From: Euclidia mi
Taxonomy: Eukaryota; Arthropoda; Insecta; Lepidoptera; Erebidae
Direction of reading: 5' to 3'
Assembly: GCA_944739405.2 (NCBI GenBank)
Contig: OX123190.2
Span: 25,022,807 to 25,086,806 of the forward strand
DNA: 64,000 bases
Position numbers and translations under genes: made by a program. Positions 1-11,867 of this stretch are shown one piece after another (position 1 is the stretch's first letter; each line of letters starts with the position of its first letter). The notes under the pieces are model-generated. The model did not search any database and was not told the DNA's origin. It saw only the letters and a list, made by a program, of their open reading frames with translations.

Positions 1-184
1 TGGTAATATTTTGTCACTTTGCCTTCGTACTAATGAACATCCACACAGAAGGCACACATTTTTATGGCCTCGTGGACACGGTCCAGCTTATTCACCTTCA
101 TTAGCATCTTGCTGCAAACTCTGATTTACTCAATCCATAGTTCCCAACATGCTTCACAAACATAATCATCATCAGTTATCTAAA
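1..184 (-). pseudogene. Possible broken exon with a CxxC motif
   Basis: Read on the minus strand, a pyrimidine-rich stretch ending in AG is followed by a frame encoding ITDDDYVCEACWELWIE. A TAA comes next, then the frame resumes with KMLMKVNKLDRVHEAIKMCAFC before another stop. The paired CxxC motifs resemble small zinc-binding domains that are amplified in lepidopteran genomes. The internal stop and the window edge make this at best a decayed or partial exon. It could be chance. Confidence 0.25.
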
Positions 185-957
185 AATTAAGAAAAGCAAT
201 TATTACTACAGGCAAAGAAAACGCATCACACTACATCTAGATAGACAAATGTTACCGAATTTTGTAATATTTTAAACTGCTTTGAAAATTCACTGAAACT
301 TACTAACGCTAAATTGTATGTAAGTATAATAATGTTTAAAACCTTACGATTTGTGGATAAACCCAGTTACAGAGCAAAGTACAAACTCTTGTGTTCTGAT
401 CTAAGATGCGATATCGCCGGAGAGTATTGACGCAAATGTTACAATTCACGCACAATATGTGTGTAGGCCTGCTACTTCGCATCATAACAAAATCTTAAGG
501 CACAATCGAAGTCCGAGTAGAAAAAGCTATTGGTCCAAATGTTTTGAGCGCAGGTAGTACGTAAGATAGCACAAGTCGTCGTATGGGGCAGCGAGTCAAG
601 TCAAGCAAGAATCAAAAATAAGGATAATTCAACAAAAAACGGCGAAAACAACGAGAAGACTACCGAACAAGCTTTTCGGAAAGAAAAGAACGTTGACAAT
701 GTCACAGACGATAGTTGGTGCCACGAGAAGATAGACTTTTTATGCTAGTATTAGAATAGTATTAGAGTTTATATTATATTATCTATGACTTCTTGTCGTG
801 ACTAATTATTTTCTAATTTTAGAAAAATAAACATTTTCTATTTTGTGTTTGAGTATTCGAATTTCCCGGAAGTATTTTCATGAATTTGCCTTTTTTTTTA
901 GTTTTTACACGTAAGTAATTCTGTAAATGCAAGACAACAAAAGAGAGCCATGTAATT
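185..957. other. No gene seen; AT-rich
   Basis: No coding frame, RNA gene or recognisable repeat end was found here. Short ORFs do not resemble any family. Confidence 0.5.
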
Positions 958-1644
958 CGCCGTCCCCGGAGAATAAAATGATAACTGCCATTGTCTTAGT
1001 TTTAGTGTTATGTCATTTTTGGGATCTGTGGGTGCTTATACATCTGCTTAATTTTTTTCCTAATTTTTATACAGTTATTTACGAAGCTACAAAATATTAC
1101 AATAGTATTCAAAGATTTAAAACAAGTTTTAAATTACGAGAATAAAGTGTTAATATAGTATTATCAAAATTTATTCCCACTTGTTAGTATGACAAACAGT
1201 CATAGACTTATGTTCTCATTAAAAAAATATGCGACTGGATAATGATAAATGCAGTTATCATTTTGTTCTCGTTCAAAACCATCCAGTCGCTCTGTATAAA
1301 ACGTGTTTGTAATATTACTGTTATGGACTTAAAAAATAATAAGTGAAGAATACAATATTTGATTCTGGTCAGGCTGTACGGAGAATAAAATGATAATCGC
1401 CGTTAAACAACTTAGATGCTGGCTAATTTTGACTAACCTTTTATTTTTGAAATAATATCTATATTTTGATAATAAGGCGTATTTCACTAAAACATTTAGA
1501 ATAAACAAAAAATAACCTTCTTTAAAAGCTAACAATCATCTGTCCTACGTCCAGTCTTTAAGGAGCAATCGACAAAAACATGTTTTTTATTTTTCCTGTA
1601 AAGTTGCATTTTTGTAGTTATCATTTTATTCTCCGGGGACGGCG
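958..1644. mobile_element. Short TIR element, 687 bp, non-autonomous
   Basis: The ends form a 29-bp perfect terminal inverted repeat beginning CGCCGTCCCCGGAGAATAAA. The core word GAGAAYAAAATGATAA also occurs twice inside, near 1255-1270 (reversed) and 1381-1396. An inner inverted pair (GCGACTGGA near 1230 and TCCAGTCGC near 1281) forms a further stem. There is no transposase; the 72-aa ORF starting at 927 runs through the TIR and is not a gene. No clear target-site duplication flanks it (left TGTAATT, right GTATGTC), so the superfamily is unassigned. Confidence 0.65.
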
Positions 1645-3844
1645 GTATGTCAATAATAGGGTACAAACATGGTATGTTATTGTAAAATATAAAAAATACC
1701 ACTAATGTATAATATTACAGACCACTAGCTAGTACATTACATTAAAATGTCTAGGCATAGAGATTTTATATTGTGTATGAATAAAAACGTCACAATGAAC
1801 TTAAACAAAATCGTTATATAATAGTTTGCCATCTGCAATTCTGCACCCGTTTTTTCGAGATGCCGACCGTAAGACGAGCATTGCGACACCAAAAATATTC
1901 TTAACATCCAAAAACTATGTTTTATCCTCTGATAAATGCCTAAGAATGAAAAAAAATTAATGGATTAACGTAAAATGTTGACATTCCAGGTGTCTGATAT
2001 ATTCCAGTACCACAAAACACTGTTGGCAGCACATATATCGATAAAAACCCGATCAATTGACATATTACTTTGCAATGACAAGTATTTGTGTACCGTTGCG
2101 CTCATTGGATTTTAAATTATTTGTTTTTGACAGATCTGTCGCTATGTTACTTAGTAGAAATTCTTTGTTTCAAAAAGTCTATGTTCTCGTGGCAAGGTCT
2201 ATAGGGATCATAGACAAAGGCAAGGAGTAGGGATACGACATTTTCACTTAGTGTTGTCATGTATCTTTCAATTGCCTACTGATACCTCATGATACCTCTA
2301 GTTAAATGATATCTCAGATCAAGTAAAGAAAAAATATTTATTTATATCATAAATAAAATCTTCTTTTTATATAATATAATATAATATAATACATAAAATA
2401 TTTTTTTAACATTATCGTGAATCGTTTCTAGATGTAGGTTAAAAAGATTACTTACCTTTTTTCTATTAAACAAATACGATCGTTTCGTAAACAAGCACCG
2501 GAAATGAATGTATTCAATAAATAGTTTATCAATTAAGATAATTTAACGTACGCTTTTATACTTGAAAATAAAAACGTACAAAATACGAAACAATTATATT
2601 AATTAGTTTTTCATAAGTTACGTTTATAGACGCTTCTAACACTTCACAGGTATAATCCTGCCATTGTTCTTTACAGTCAAATTGACTACTACGGCAAATA
2701 AACCCATCATATTTTATAACATTGAAATATTAATATGACATACCGAAAATCATACACTAATATAAACAACTACACGGTCATATAAACTAAATTGCCGTAC
2801 AAACGTATGATTTTAATGTAACAACCCGAAACCGAGATACAACAGTACTGCGTTATGAATAACTAAAATATAGCAAATAACGCGTTTGATGCTTACCCAT
2901 ACTCATATTGATTAGTATTCTATGGTCAAAGTGTGTCACTAAAACGGGATTTTGTGTACATCACGTAACTATGAATAGGGCACGGGCATAAAGGTCTGTG
3001 TACTTTAAGGCGTAAGGTGAACAGGTGGTTTGGCAGATAAGGCTTGGCTTAGACATGAAACTGACTAGTATTTAAAACAGGATGAAACAGCAGTTTTTAA
3101 CCTAAAGTCATGTAGCCTAGTCCGTGTAGCATGGGCAGATAATATACAAGTATTTTATCTATGTCTTCACAGCATGCAATACTTTGTTTATTGTTTTTAA
3201 ATATAAATAAACGCTAATGTCTTGTTTTTTAAAGTTACTTGCAGTGATGTTCAAGAGGTATAAACTGTCACTTCTCATTCAACTTCGTTGAAAATTGAAC
3301 CCACAGCACAAAAGTTCTATTTCCACACGAAGAAAACATCGAGCATTCAGAAATATTTGTTCTAAGTTAATCTATTATTTGTAATATCTCCCGTGACACA
3401 GGAATTATTGCTAGTGCAAAACAGCCACAACCAAAACACAGCTGGCGTAAAACAGTATTTTTTGCTAATGTGTACTGACAAAAGACACTATTTACGTACC
3501 ACTTCCGAGAGCTACTGAAACAATCACACAACCTCTTCGCCAAGCTCCGTCCCAATGGACAGAGTCCCTTATATCTATTTACTCGTCCCTTTGTCTACCT
3601 TAACGATGCTCGTATGGCTTTCATTGTGAAGACAAGTTACTGCAGCTATCGAAGTCTATCATTTGTCAAGGTCTCGGCTAAATGGCAACAGCAAATTGAA
3701 CTATCAACCTTAATAATATAAGTACATGAAGACATTTTCGTGTGGCTCTAGTTAGGTCTAAGCTTCGCTTGTAGTCGGAGTGTTGACGTTGATGTTGCAT
3801 CATCCTTCATGATTATACTTCTTCGGTTTCATAGAAATACCTTG
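1645..3844. other. No gene seen; holds a short (ATAAT)n run
   Basis: The stretch is AT-rich with a simple (ATAAT)n run at about 2370-2393. A weak inverted match (TCTCGTGGCA near 2187 and TGCCACGAGA near 719) may be decayed repeat. No coding sequence is supported. Confidence 0.5.
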
Positions 3845-3895
3845 TATTAATCAGTGGAGGAGTCGTAACCAATAGCGCTAGGATAATGATGATGA
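3845..3895 (+). repeat. RTE-like LINE 3'-tail scrap
   Basis: The words 'AATAGCGCTAGGATAATGATG' and the short GAT-rich end match the ending seen again near 55975-56010 and in reverse near 29445. This looks like the GAT-repeat terminus of an RTE-type LINE. Confidence 0.35.
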
Positions 3896-4984
3896 CCTTG
3901 CATTAATCATTCTTCTAGAATATTTTTCTTCAGTTTCGTACTAACAAACAATCGAACAATTAGATACAAAGATGATCCCAACTCAAATTTAAACACACAC
4001 CACTAGACGAACTGGCAGTAGCAAAACGACCACAACACCCACAAATATAGAAAATATGACTTCTTACATCTCATTAAATTTTAAGGTATTTTTCGTAGTC
4101 TCTGCCTACCCCTTCGGGAAACAGTCGTGAATCTATGTTTGAACGTATGTATTCAAGTTTTTACCTACACTAAATTTTGACATATTTATAAAAAAACTAG
4201 TAATTAAATAAAATGTGAAAAACTCAATATTATTTTAGTTAATTATTTGGTTGAAACAGTGTAGGCAAAACTACAATATAGGGTTAATCATAAATCAATG
4301 TCATAATTAACCTCATACACAGCTAATTCTTACACAAATCAGGAAACCTACTGCATTAAAATCAGCACCACTTAAAACTTTAATATCAGGGTTTCTTAAT
4401 GTATTCTCGTCTCAAACACATCGGTGATTGGTCGAACAGGGCTGCAAGTGTCTACCTACGTGCTTCGGATGCAAAGTCGTTGAAGAACGCTTCGATGTAC
4501 AGTATACAGGTACCTACTTGTATCGCGAAGTAAGTTTTACGTCCAATTTTACAACTGTAACGTGATTGATACAGTGTTGAATTACTTAGGGAGTCACTTT
4601 TATTGCAAGTGTCTTTGTGAATAAGAATCGTGCTTGTTTAAAATTTTCAAAAGGTTTTTTTGTTACGGCAAGCTGTTTGCTACAAAGTTTTATGGGCTGG
4701 TTGAACATCACTTTGGGAATATCTTTTAAGGAAACTGCTACGTTCACGTTGTTTATGTGCGGTAGTTTGTAAATCTTAGTCGTGAATATTTAAACAATAA
4801 ATAACAATAGTTTTTACCGCTAGCGCGTAGTTACAACAGTTTTTATCGCGGCGTACTACTGAACAATCGGCAGTATCAACAATTTATACTATTGATGTCA
4901 TATATTGTATTTAAATCTTCCTGTTAAATACATTGTTGTACAAGGAAAGTATTTAATTATAAATATAATAATGTATATAATATA
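3896..4984. other. No gene seen
   Basis: The only recognisable piece is CTGCCTACCCCTTCGGGAAA near 4106, a scrap of the SINE 3' tail described elsewhere. Confidence 0.45.
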
Positions 4985-5231
4985 ATATTCTGCCACATAC
5001 ACACATCACCATCTAGCCCCAAACTAAGCAGAGCTTGTACTATGGGTACTAGATAATGGATAAACATTACTTATATACTTTTTTTGTAAATACATACATA
5101 TTATACATAGAAACACCCAGACCAAGACAAACATCCATGTGCATACACACAAGTGTTTGACTTGAGCGGGAATCGAACCCGCGACTTTCGGCGTAGCAGT
5201 CGCTTACACTACCGCTGCGCCAACCAGTCGT
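4985..5231 (-). mobile_element. tRNA-derived SINE (type B)
   Basis: On the minus strand the head reads TTGGCGCAGCGG (A-box-like), then GGTTCGATTCCCGC (B-box), as in a tRNA. A body follows with GGTCTGGGTGTTTCTATG, then a T/A-rich 3' part. A second copy of head and body lies at 47049-47190. The 65-aa ORF across it is a by-product. The left boundary is approximate and no target-site duplication was found. Confidence 0.75.
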
Positions 5232-6538
5232 CATAATTATGTTTATAAGCTGTCTGGTTGTCATCGTATAAGCTCTGCTTAAGTTGAGCTTAGATGACCG
5301 TGAGTGAGTTGGACGTTATTATGATGTACATAATAATTTTGCATGTATATAGTATGGTAAAGATAAGGCATGAGCTACAGCTATGAACACATACATTAAT
5401 TACAAACAATTTAGAAATCAATTAGTTGTGACATATTGACTTAGATCACTAAAACGAAAATTAACTTATAATAAAATGAAACAAATTGAAATACATCTAA
5501 CAAATTTGAGTACAGATGACAGTAGGTATATTTTATTATGAAAATAATTTTCTTAAGCTAATTAATGAGGCTGCATACAACGTATGTCATTGAAATGTGT
5601 AATTTAAATCTCGCAAACTGAAGATAATTTGTTATAATTTATTGATTCTAGTCTTTAAATTAATAAATTTAAGTAATAACTTATAACTATTTGTTATTAA
5701 AAGTTTATTTAAGAAATCCGCAATTTGTTTAAACTTAAATAATTTGTTTGATCGTATACAACTTTATGCTGATTTAACGTGGATTTTTTTAATACTTTAA
5801 ACATAATAGTAATCTCAATTAAGACCCGTTTATAAACTTGTTTGAGGTTTTAGGCTAATAGTAGACTTAAAGTACAAAACATCTGTGTTTTTCTACTTTG
5901 GGTCACCGTACAAATGCTACATAAAATATTGCGGTACAACACTATTACACCGTATGTAGTGAACGCAGCATTTGCAACTAACATGTAGTTCATAACTCAC
6001 AGCCACGTCAACCGTAAAATATGTGATATTTTCCTTGTGTACCTCACAAAGCGAAACGATCAACTGAAGGAATGGTCAATGACGAAAAGGTTTGTCGTTG
6101 TTTAGGGCCCTTAATACACACATGTACATCTACATTTATATACGTATATATGCATGTATATATAAATGTCGATAAGTAAATGTGTAGTGGCACTCCATCA
6201 CGCGGAAATCACTTCAAACGCACTCGATATTTCGACGAGGAAAATTTCTTATATTTTGTAAGAGAAGTGAATTTTCTTACTCACGGATCGAAATAATGCA
6301 GAGTATAGAATCAGTCTGATACATATCCTGAGGATTATGTGTGTAGAGGAGGAAAATACGCTGTCCTTGTTGTACAAGTATAATTAAAGATGTTTGAATA
6401 TTAGTGGTCATTAACTATTTTACTGTATTTCGGGATGTTTATCACAAAGGTACCTAGGTTATTTGTAATGAAGTTCGTGACACGATTACTGAAAGACAAT
6501 ACAAACAAAGTAGTTGATCGAATATAGTAAGGTGAGGG
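5232..6538. other. No gene seen; AT-rich
   Basis: There is no recognisable coding sequence. A TATA/TACGTATA-rich patch sits near 6125-6170. Confidence 0.5.
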
Positions 6539-6738
6539 TAAAAGGTTCCCATAGCATGCTTTTTTGGAACGAAGTTCCTTATCGCGCGTTGCGAAAGGGG
6601 GCTAGACGGAAAAAATTAAGACGAAAAGTTGTAACGACACTTTTTGCTATTGTAAGCCGTGCGGCATGCGCATGTTTCTCTGTCTGTCTCTCTCTCTCTC
6701 TTTTATAGAAAGCAAGCATCATGTTCATGCTTTCTGAT

Positions 6739-7035
6739 CACGAAAATGACATCTATTTGGGAATCCAAGATGGCGGACGGGACATTTTTAATAAAATTAA
6801 TATGGGTATCATTTTCGCGGTTTTTATGGATTCTGGTCACGAAAATGACATCTGTTTGGGAATCCAAGATAGCGGACGGGACATTTTTAATAAAATTAAT
6901 ATGGGTATCATTTTCGGGGTTTTTATGGATTCTTGTCACGAAAATGACACCTATTTGGGAATCCAAGATGGCGGACGGGACATTTTTAATAAAAATAATA
7001 TAGGTATAATTTTCGGCGTTTTCATAAATTACATA
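6739..7035. repeat. 99-bp tandem array, three units (array 1)
   Basis: CACGAAAATGAC recurs at 6739, 6838 and 6937, a constant 99-bp step. Each unit holds GGAATCCAAGATGGCGGACG and AATATGGGTATCATTTTCGG. Because 99 is a multiple of three, overlapping ORFs of about 110 codons with a 33-residue repeat arise on both strands. These are a property of the array and not genes. The array resumes after the SINE at about 7437. Confidence 0.9.
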
Positions 7036-7427
7036 CATACATAGTCTCACGCCTATAACCCCGAAGACGTAGGCAGAGGTGTATTTCTACACCCACTTTT
7101 CACCAGACATATTTTAGTCCCACGTAATAGGGGGCGAGCCTATTGCCGTACCGGGCACATTTCTAGACTCCGTGCTGCTACTGAGAATTTCGTGACAGAA
7201 AAACCCAATAACACTGCCCGACCCAGGAATCGAACACGGGACCTCCCGATCCCACGCGCACATTTATGCCGCGAGACCAACGAGGCAGTCGTATAGGGTT
7301 TGATGTCGAGTTTTCCGTCTCTACGCAAAGATGGTATTTGCATCGTGTTATCCCTTAGTCGCCTCTTACGACACCCACGGGCAGATGGGGGGTGGTGACA
7401 CTTGTATTCTATGCCGTCAACCACACG
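7036..7427 (-). mobile_element. SINE-A copy inside array 1
   Basis: This is a near full-length copy of the SINE seen at 55505-55913. On the minus strand it runs from CCGTGTGGTTGACGGCATAG through a B-box (slightly altered, GTTCGATTCC) to the tail CTCTGCCTAC and a (CATA)n end. It splits the 99-bp array. The flanking array units do not abut cleanly, so part of a unit was lost or the boundaries drifted. Confidence 0.85.
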
Positions 7428-7436
7428 GCTTTACGG

Positions 7437-7564
7437 AACGGCGGACGGCACATTTTTAATAAAATTAATATGGGTATCATTTTCGGGGTTTTCATGCTTT
7501 CTAATCACGAAAATGACATCTATTTGGGAATCCAAGATGGCGAACGGGACATTTTTTGTAAAAT
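7437..7564. repeat. Continuation of array 1
   Basis: About 1.3 further units of the 99-bp repeat lie downstream of the SINE, with ATTAATATGGGTATCATTTT and CACGAAAATGAC at 7506. The last unit decays into an A/T-rich stretch. Confidence 0.85.
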
Positions 7565-7600
7565 AAACAATTATTACTAAAATTGAGCCTACTGTTTAAG

Positions 7601-7880
7601 GCGGCGGTAGCCCAGTGGTGTACGTAACGGACTGCCGAGACGATGGTCTCGGGTTCGATCCTCAGTTACCCCGGGCACACACCTATGACTTTTCGAAGTT
7701 ATGTGTGTATTAAAATAAAAATATTAATTATCGCTCGCTTAAAAAAAAATGTGCCCCGTAGATGGCAATAGGCTCGCCCCCTATTATATTGGGACCGAAA
7801 CATATCTGGCGAAGTGTGGGTGTGTAATACACCTCTGCCTACCCCTTCGGGGATAAAAGGCGTGAAGATATGTTATGTTA
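7601..7880 (+). mobile_element. Complete tRNA-derived SINE (HaSE-like) with TSD
   Basis: It begins GCGGCGGTAGCCCAGTGG (A-box-like), has GGTTCGATCC (B-box), then TTCGAAGTTATGTGTG, and ends in the shared tail GGCAATAGGCTCGCCCCCTA through CTCTGCCTACCCCTTCGGGG and (ATGTT)n. It is flanked by an 8-bp direct repeat TGTTTAAG (7593-7600 and 7881-7888). The intact duplication suggests a fairly recent insertion. A reverse copy is at 46312-46583. Confidence 0.9.
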
Positions 7881-7888
7881 TGTTTAAG

Positions 7889-9435
7889 TTTATATTAAAT
7901 TATATTTGTTAATAATAAAAAAAATATTATTATAACTTAAACAAAATAAAATTTTATTACAATTCCTTCAATAATGAATCGAAAGGAACTTCGTTCCATC
8001 CGGGTGTCCCTTGACACCTCTCAAGCAGTTTTTTTATTGTGACATTAGGCGTTTTACTCGGACGTATTCAAATAGCTACTCCCATTCATCAATCACTACC
8101 AAACTGTGCTGTACTAATTTTGTATTATTATTAGAAACGTTGATTTTCCTACCTTTTCCAGCAATGCCTTACCACTTGAAAACAAACAGTGTTGTTTTAG
8201 ACCCACAATACGAGTTTCGGCCCTAATTACAGAATCGGCGTCAGGTATACGAAAAAGTTTTTACTAATTGGCATAATAATTTTGTCCTATGATCTAATTA
8301 AAGATTTATGTAGAAAAAAATATGTTTCTTATCATGCCTTTTGCACCAACTTTTTGCAGTCCATTCCTGCACGGCATGTCGTAATTGTCGTCACATAAGC
8401 ACTGTAAAACGAAGGAGAGGATTTCGGCTATTGTACTACACCAGGTAGACGGGTTAATATAGCATTTGATGCCGAGTTTTCCGTTTCTTCCCAAAGAATA
8501 GTATCCATGGTGCGTAATTCTTCATAGGAAATGGGATTGTGAGATTTTTTTCACTAAACCACACAGAGATTGTTGATCTTATAAGGTAAAATACAAAACA
8601 AAATATATATAAAGGACTTATAATAAACTTTAAAAAGGCTAAATATCCATATATTACACTTCTGATTTACTTCTTAGCTGAACGAAGGTTAAGTAGAGGG
8701 GTATATTCCAGTTCAGCACCAGTCAATTTGGGTCTTCAAAGCTAAAAATAACAAAGCATTTGCCATACAAACACTCTGCATAGGTACAAAACCGTAGTAC
8801 CCGAACATTACAACGTTTCACAATTATTTTCATCCAACACAAACTGAAAAGGGTTTCGCTTGCATAAATTAAACTAATCGTTCGTGTTCTTCACGCGTTT
8901 CTGCCCTTATCCACGGGTATTAGTACGTGAAGCGGCAAATACACCAAATAGGTTGTACAAGGTTGTGTCTAAGCAACTAGCACACTTGTTTTATAATTAT
9001 GCTCATACAAGTGTGTATTCACGTTTCAAGCTTACAGGAGCAGTCATGTAGACTTGGAAATTTAATACTTGTGTATTTGAGGGTGATTTGGGAGCGCTCT
9101 GTCCTCATAGATTGATTTATTGGTGCCCCGGGCCTTCGACGCATTTCTATTCCGAGTTAATGGAAATCGTAACGGGGTGTCCTTTTCATTTTCTACCAAT
9201 GACTCGGTATAAAAAAGTTTGAAGATTTTTCCTCCGCTTCTTTTTATTTTTCTCTCGTCCCATTTGTTGTAGCGGCTTTGTATGTTTATTTTTGTTATAA
9301 TATGCTCGGCTGAGATTTTATGTCTATAGGACAGAGGGAGCAATTTCTTTACAATTCACGAAGGATTATAAAATAACGAATTTCGATCAACGAAAATGTA
9401 AAATTACGTACAATTTTACTGCTAACATTTTCATT
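7889..9435. other. No gene seen
   Basis: AAGGAACTTCGTTCCATCCG near 7984 is an inverted match to TTGGAACGAAGTTCCTTATC near 6565. The rest has short ORFs only (up to 93 codons, minus strand, 9062-9343) with no recognisable domain. Confidence 0.45.
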
Positions 9436-9440
9436 AAATA

Positions 9441-10001
9441 TGGTAGCGCCATCTATTTTTTCTGTTGATAGTTAACTATGTCAACATCTAGCTAATAAAT
9501 TCCTTTGCATACCGCAGTGTCAAAACGAGCGATCTTTTATCCTTTTCCTACCCAAAGGCACGCCTCGCTCTAATTGGTCGCGGAATTCGATGACGCTGCG
9601 ATGGAGTCGAAAATCAACCGTCCCGCTGACCGGCTGCGCCCTGGCGCAGCTCCGCGCCGTGACAAACACATGCAGCACTGCAATATTTTACCGCTATTTT
9701 ATACTATAAACGAGAACTGAACCGCCCGCGGGTGTAGTGGAGTGATCTGTGCAGCTTCGGGCTGGGTCCAAATGGAGTAATCAGCTTGTGGCTGTGCTGT
9801 GGCCCGACTCATCGAAGACGCCGGCGGCCGCCATTTTGTAAGGTAAGGCGTGCCTCCTATAAATATCCTATATTCATAAGATCGCCCGTTCACCCACTCT
9901 TCTAGGCAATTTACCAGCCATTCTTTATACAGTCCACAATATTAATATTTTTCCATATCACCAAATCGCCTAGTACATACTTTCGGTGCAACGCCGAACC
10001 A
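9441..10001 (+). repeat. 5' LTR of BEL/Pao element (561 bp)
   Basis: Starts TGGTAGCGCC and ends CGCCGAACCA. It matches the 3' LTR along its whole length, with scattered substitutions and an extra short segment near 9790 (CTTGTGGCTGTGCTGTGG). Transcription of the element would start here, but no TATA box could be assigned with confidence. Confidence 0.95.
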
Positions 10002-10006
10002 TTTTT

Positions 10007-10025
10007 TGGTCCTTCGAGCCGGATT
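10007..10025 (+). other. Primer binding site for tRNA-Tyr
   Basis: TGGTCCTTCGAGCCGGATT lies five bases after the LTR. It is complementary to the 3' end of insect tRNA-Tyr including CCA (acceptor CCTTCGA on the 5' side). The tRNA assignment is from memory of the tRNA-Tyr sequence. Confidence 0.8.
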
Positions 10026-10400
10026 CATTTGCGTTTATACGTAACCTCTCGTTTATCTCGCGTAGGTATCTTCTAGAAGTACCTACCTAGGTAGTTATAG
10101 CACCTAGCTATACTCCTAGTCCATTTACATACCCATTACGTGGTTACTTCCGCACGCTTCCGTAGGTAATATACTTTTATGTAGCTACCTACTAATCTGA
10201 TATATCTAACCAATTATTATTACTAGAACTATCATAGTTGTCTTGTAAATTCCATATTTCAAGCACCTTTTAGTTCCACCGCCTTAAAGTTGTTGCCTAC
10301 TTACGAATAACTACCGCATAAACACCTACTTAGGTAAAATAATAGGTACTTTAGGTATTCTTATTTTGATTCGGACTCATTAGCTTATACCTACTTAGAC
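10026..10400 (+). other. BEL/Pao untranslated leader
   Basis: Non-coding leader between primer site and gag. It is dense in TACCTA/TAGGTA words (for example ACCTACCTAGGTAG near 10081), giving short self-complementary segments. Confidence 0.6.
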
Positions 10401-11660
10401 ATGGCGCAACAAAAGAAGCCATGCATGTCGGAAGAAAAAGAGCTGACAATCTTGGAAGCTAAACGTAATATTTTATTTGAGCGTATTCAAAACATTTACG
10501 AGCGCTCTAAAACTGCCGCTACTTCCGATATTAATAGGGAATCATTTCTTAGTTATTGTATGACAGTAGATAGTATTCGAACAGATTTTCATAAGTTGTT
10601 AGACGATTATAACGCAAGATTGCTTTCTATTAATCCTGATGAACAGCCGAATTATCAGGCGTACACCTCATGCGAAGATCTTTATTGTATCATCAAGCGC
10701 ACACAATCACAATTGGAGGGTAAATGTTCCACACAGCCCGTTTCTGCCGGACCGACGGTTCGAGCGCCAAGATTACCGCCAATTGAGCTTATGTCGTTTG
10801 ATGGAGATATACGAAACAGGTCGTTATTCTATGCGAGTTTTAAGTCTACAGTGCACGATAATGGTTCTCTGACAGATGCTGACAGGTTGTAACCTGTCAG
10901 CATCTGTCTAATTTTATAGGTAAGCTGTCACCGATGGCCCAGTCCGTATTTGCAGGTGTCACACCCAGTGCTGAGAACTATCAGGTCATATTTCAGTCAC
11001 TACTTGATAGGAATCAAGATACTCGTGTTCTAGCGTCTACTTACTTTGATCAAGCTTTGAATCATAAATTGTCCGGTGCCCCGTCTGTTTCGAGAGAATT
11101 TCCAGCTGTTTATAGACAACTTTGTTACCGCAGTTAGTTCCCTTAAAACTTAAAATTAAGAGATCTTTCCGACTTTATGTTTCTTCAACTCGCTTTAAAA
11201 AAGTTTGACACTGAAACAATTCGTGCTTTCGAGATGACGGAACGTAATCATACTCGTAAAATACCTACACTGGATAGTTTTATTTCTTTCATCAAAGATC
11301 AGTGTCGAATATTTCATAATACGCAGTCTAATTCATCTAGCTCGTCTAATAATAATAATAGCAAACAAAAGTCGAATAAATCGCGAAATAGCAATAATAA
11401 CTCGGTCCCTAATCCGCAATCTTACGTAGCATGCTCGGAATCTAATAATAATAATTCACAGAAGTGTCTGTGCAGTAAGTAGCTTTTAATAATTTAAATC
11501 CGACTGCTCGTTTCAAATGTGTAAAAGAAAACAAAGCTTGCGTTAATTGTTTAAGTATTAAACATAAAACGAGTGATTGTTCTAGTAAGACGAAGTGTCA
11601 TTCATGTAATCACCGACATCACTCATTATTACATTTTGATAAAAGTTATCCGTCGTTGGG
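10401..11660 (+). pseudogene. gag: BEL/Pao gag, broken
   Basis: The N-terminal 163-codon ORF starts MAQQKKPCMSEEKE, is mostly charged and helical in character, and enters a DUF1759-like segment at PPIELMSFDGD (about residue 126). It stops at a TAA created within a 38-bp perfect palindrome (10871-10908). The family pattern resumes in other frames at 10934-11137 (ENYQVIFQSLLDR) and 11177-11482, which includes a low-complexity Ser/Asn run. A CCHC-like zinc-knuckle region with closely spaced Cys and His follows at about 11515-11635 (CVNCLSIKHKTSDC, then CHSCNHRHHSLLHF). Structural protein packaging element RNA. At least three frame breaks make it non-functional. Confidence 0.9.
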
Positions 11661-11867
11661 TCAATCCGGTAACCTTGACACAATTTCTAGTCCACCTACG
11701 TCGCAGGTGCAGGCCGCCACGGTGGCTTCCCCCTCCGCGTCTCAGTGCGAAGTATCATTATGTACGACGTCCATTGCGCTGGCGGTGCACACACGCGCAC
11801 AACCCTCGCGCGCTTGTCATGCTTAGCGCGATGCTAAACCGCAGTGTACGGCGTCCAAAACGGTTCT

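Noticed and set aside
2176..3595. Weak inverted matches (AGACAAAGGCAAGGAG near 2212 and CTCGTCCCTTTGTCTACC near 3581)
   Set aside because: The match is short and interrupted and no target duplication is visible.
6659..7050. Overlapping ORFs of 107-115 codons on both strands with a 33-residue repeat
   Set aside because: They come from a 99-bp tandem DNA repeat, whose period is a multiple of three, so every open frame stays open.
7620..7672. tRNA-like A and B boxes (also at 5170-5230, 46500-46583, 47049-47110 and 18283-18341)
   Set aside because: No closing acceptor stem or anticodon arm; each is the head of a SINE.
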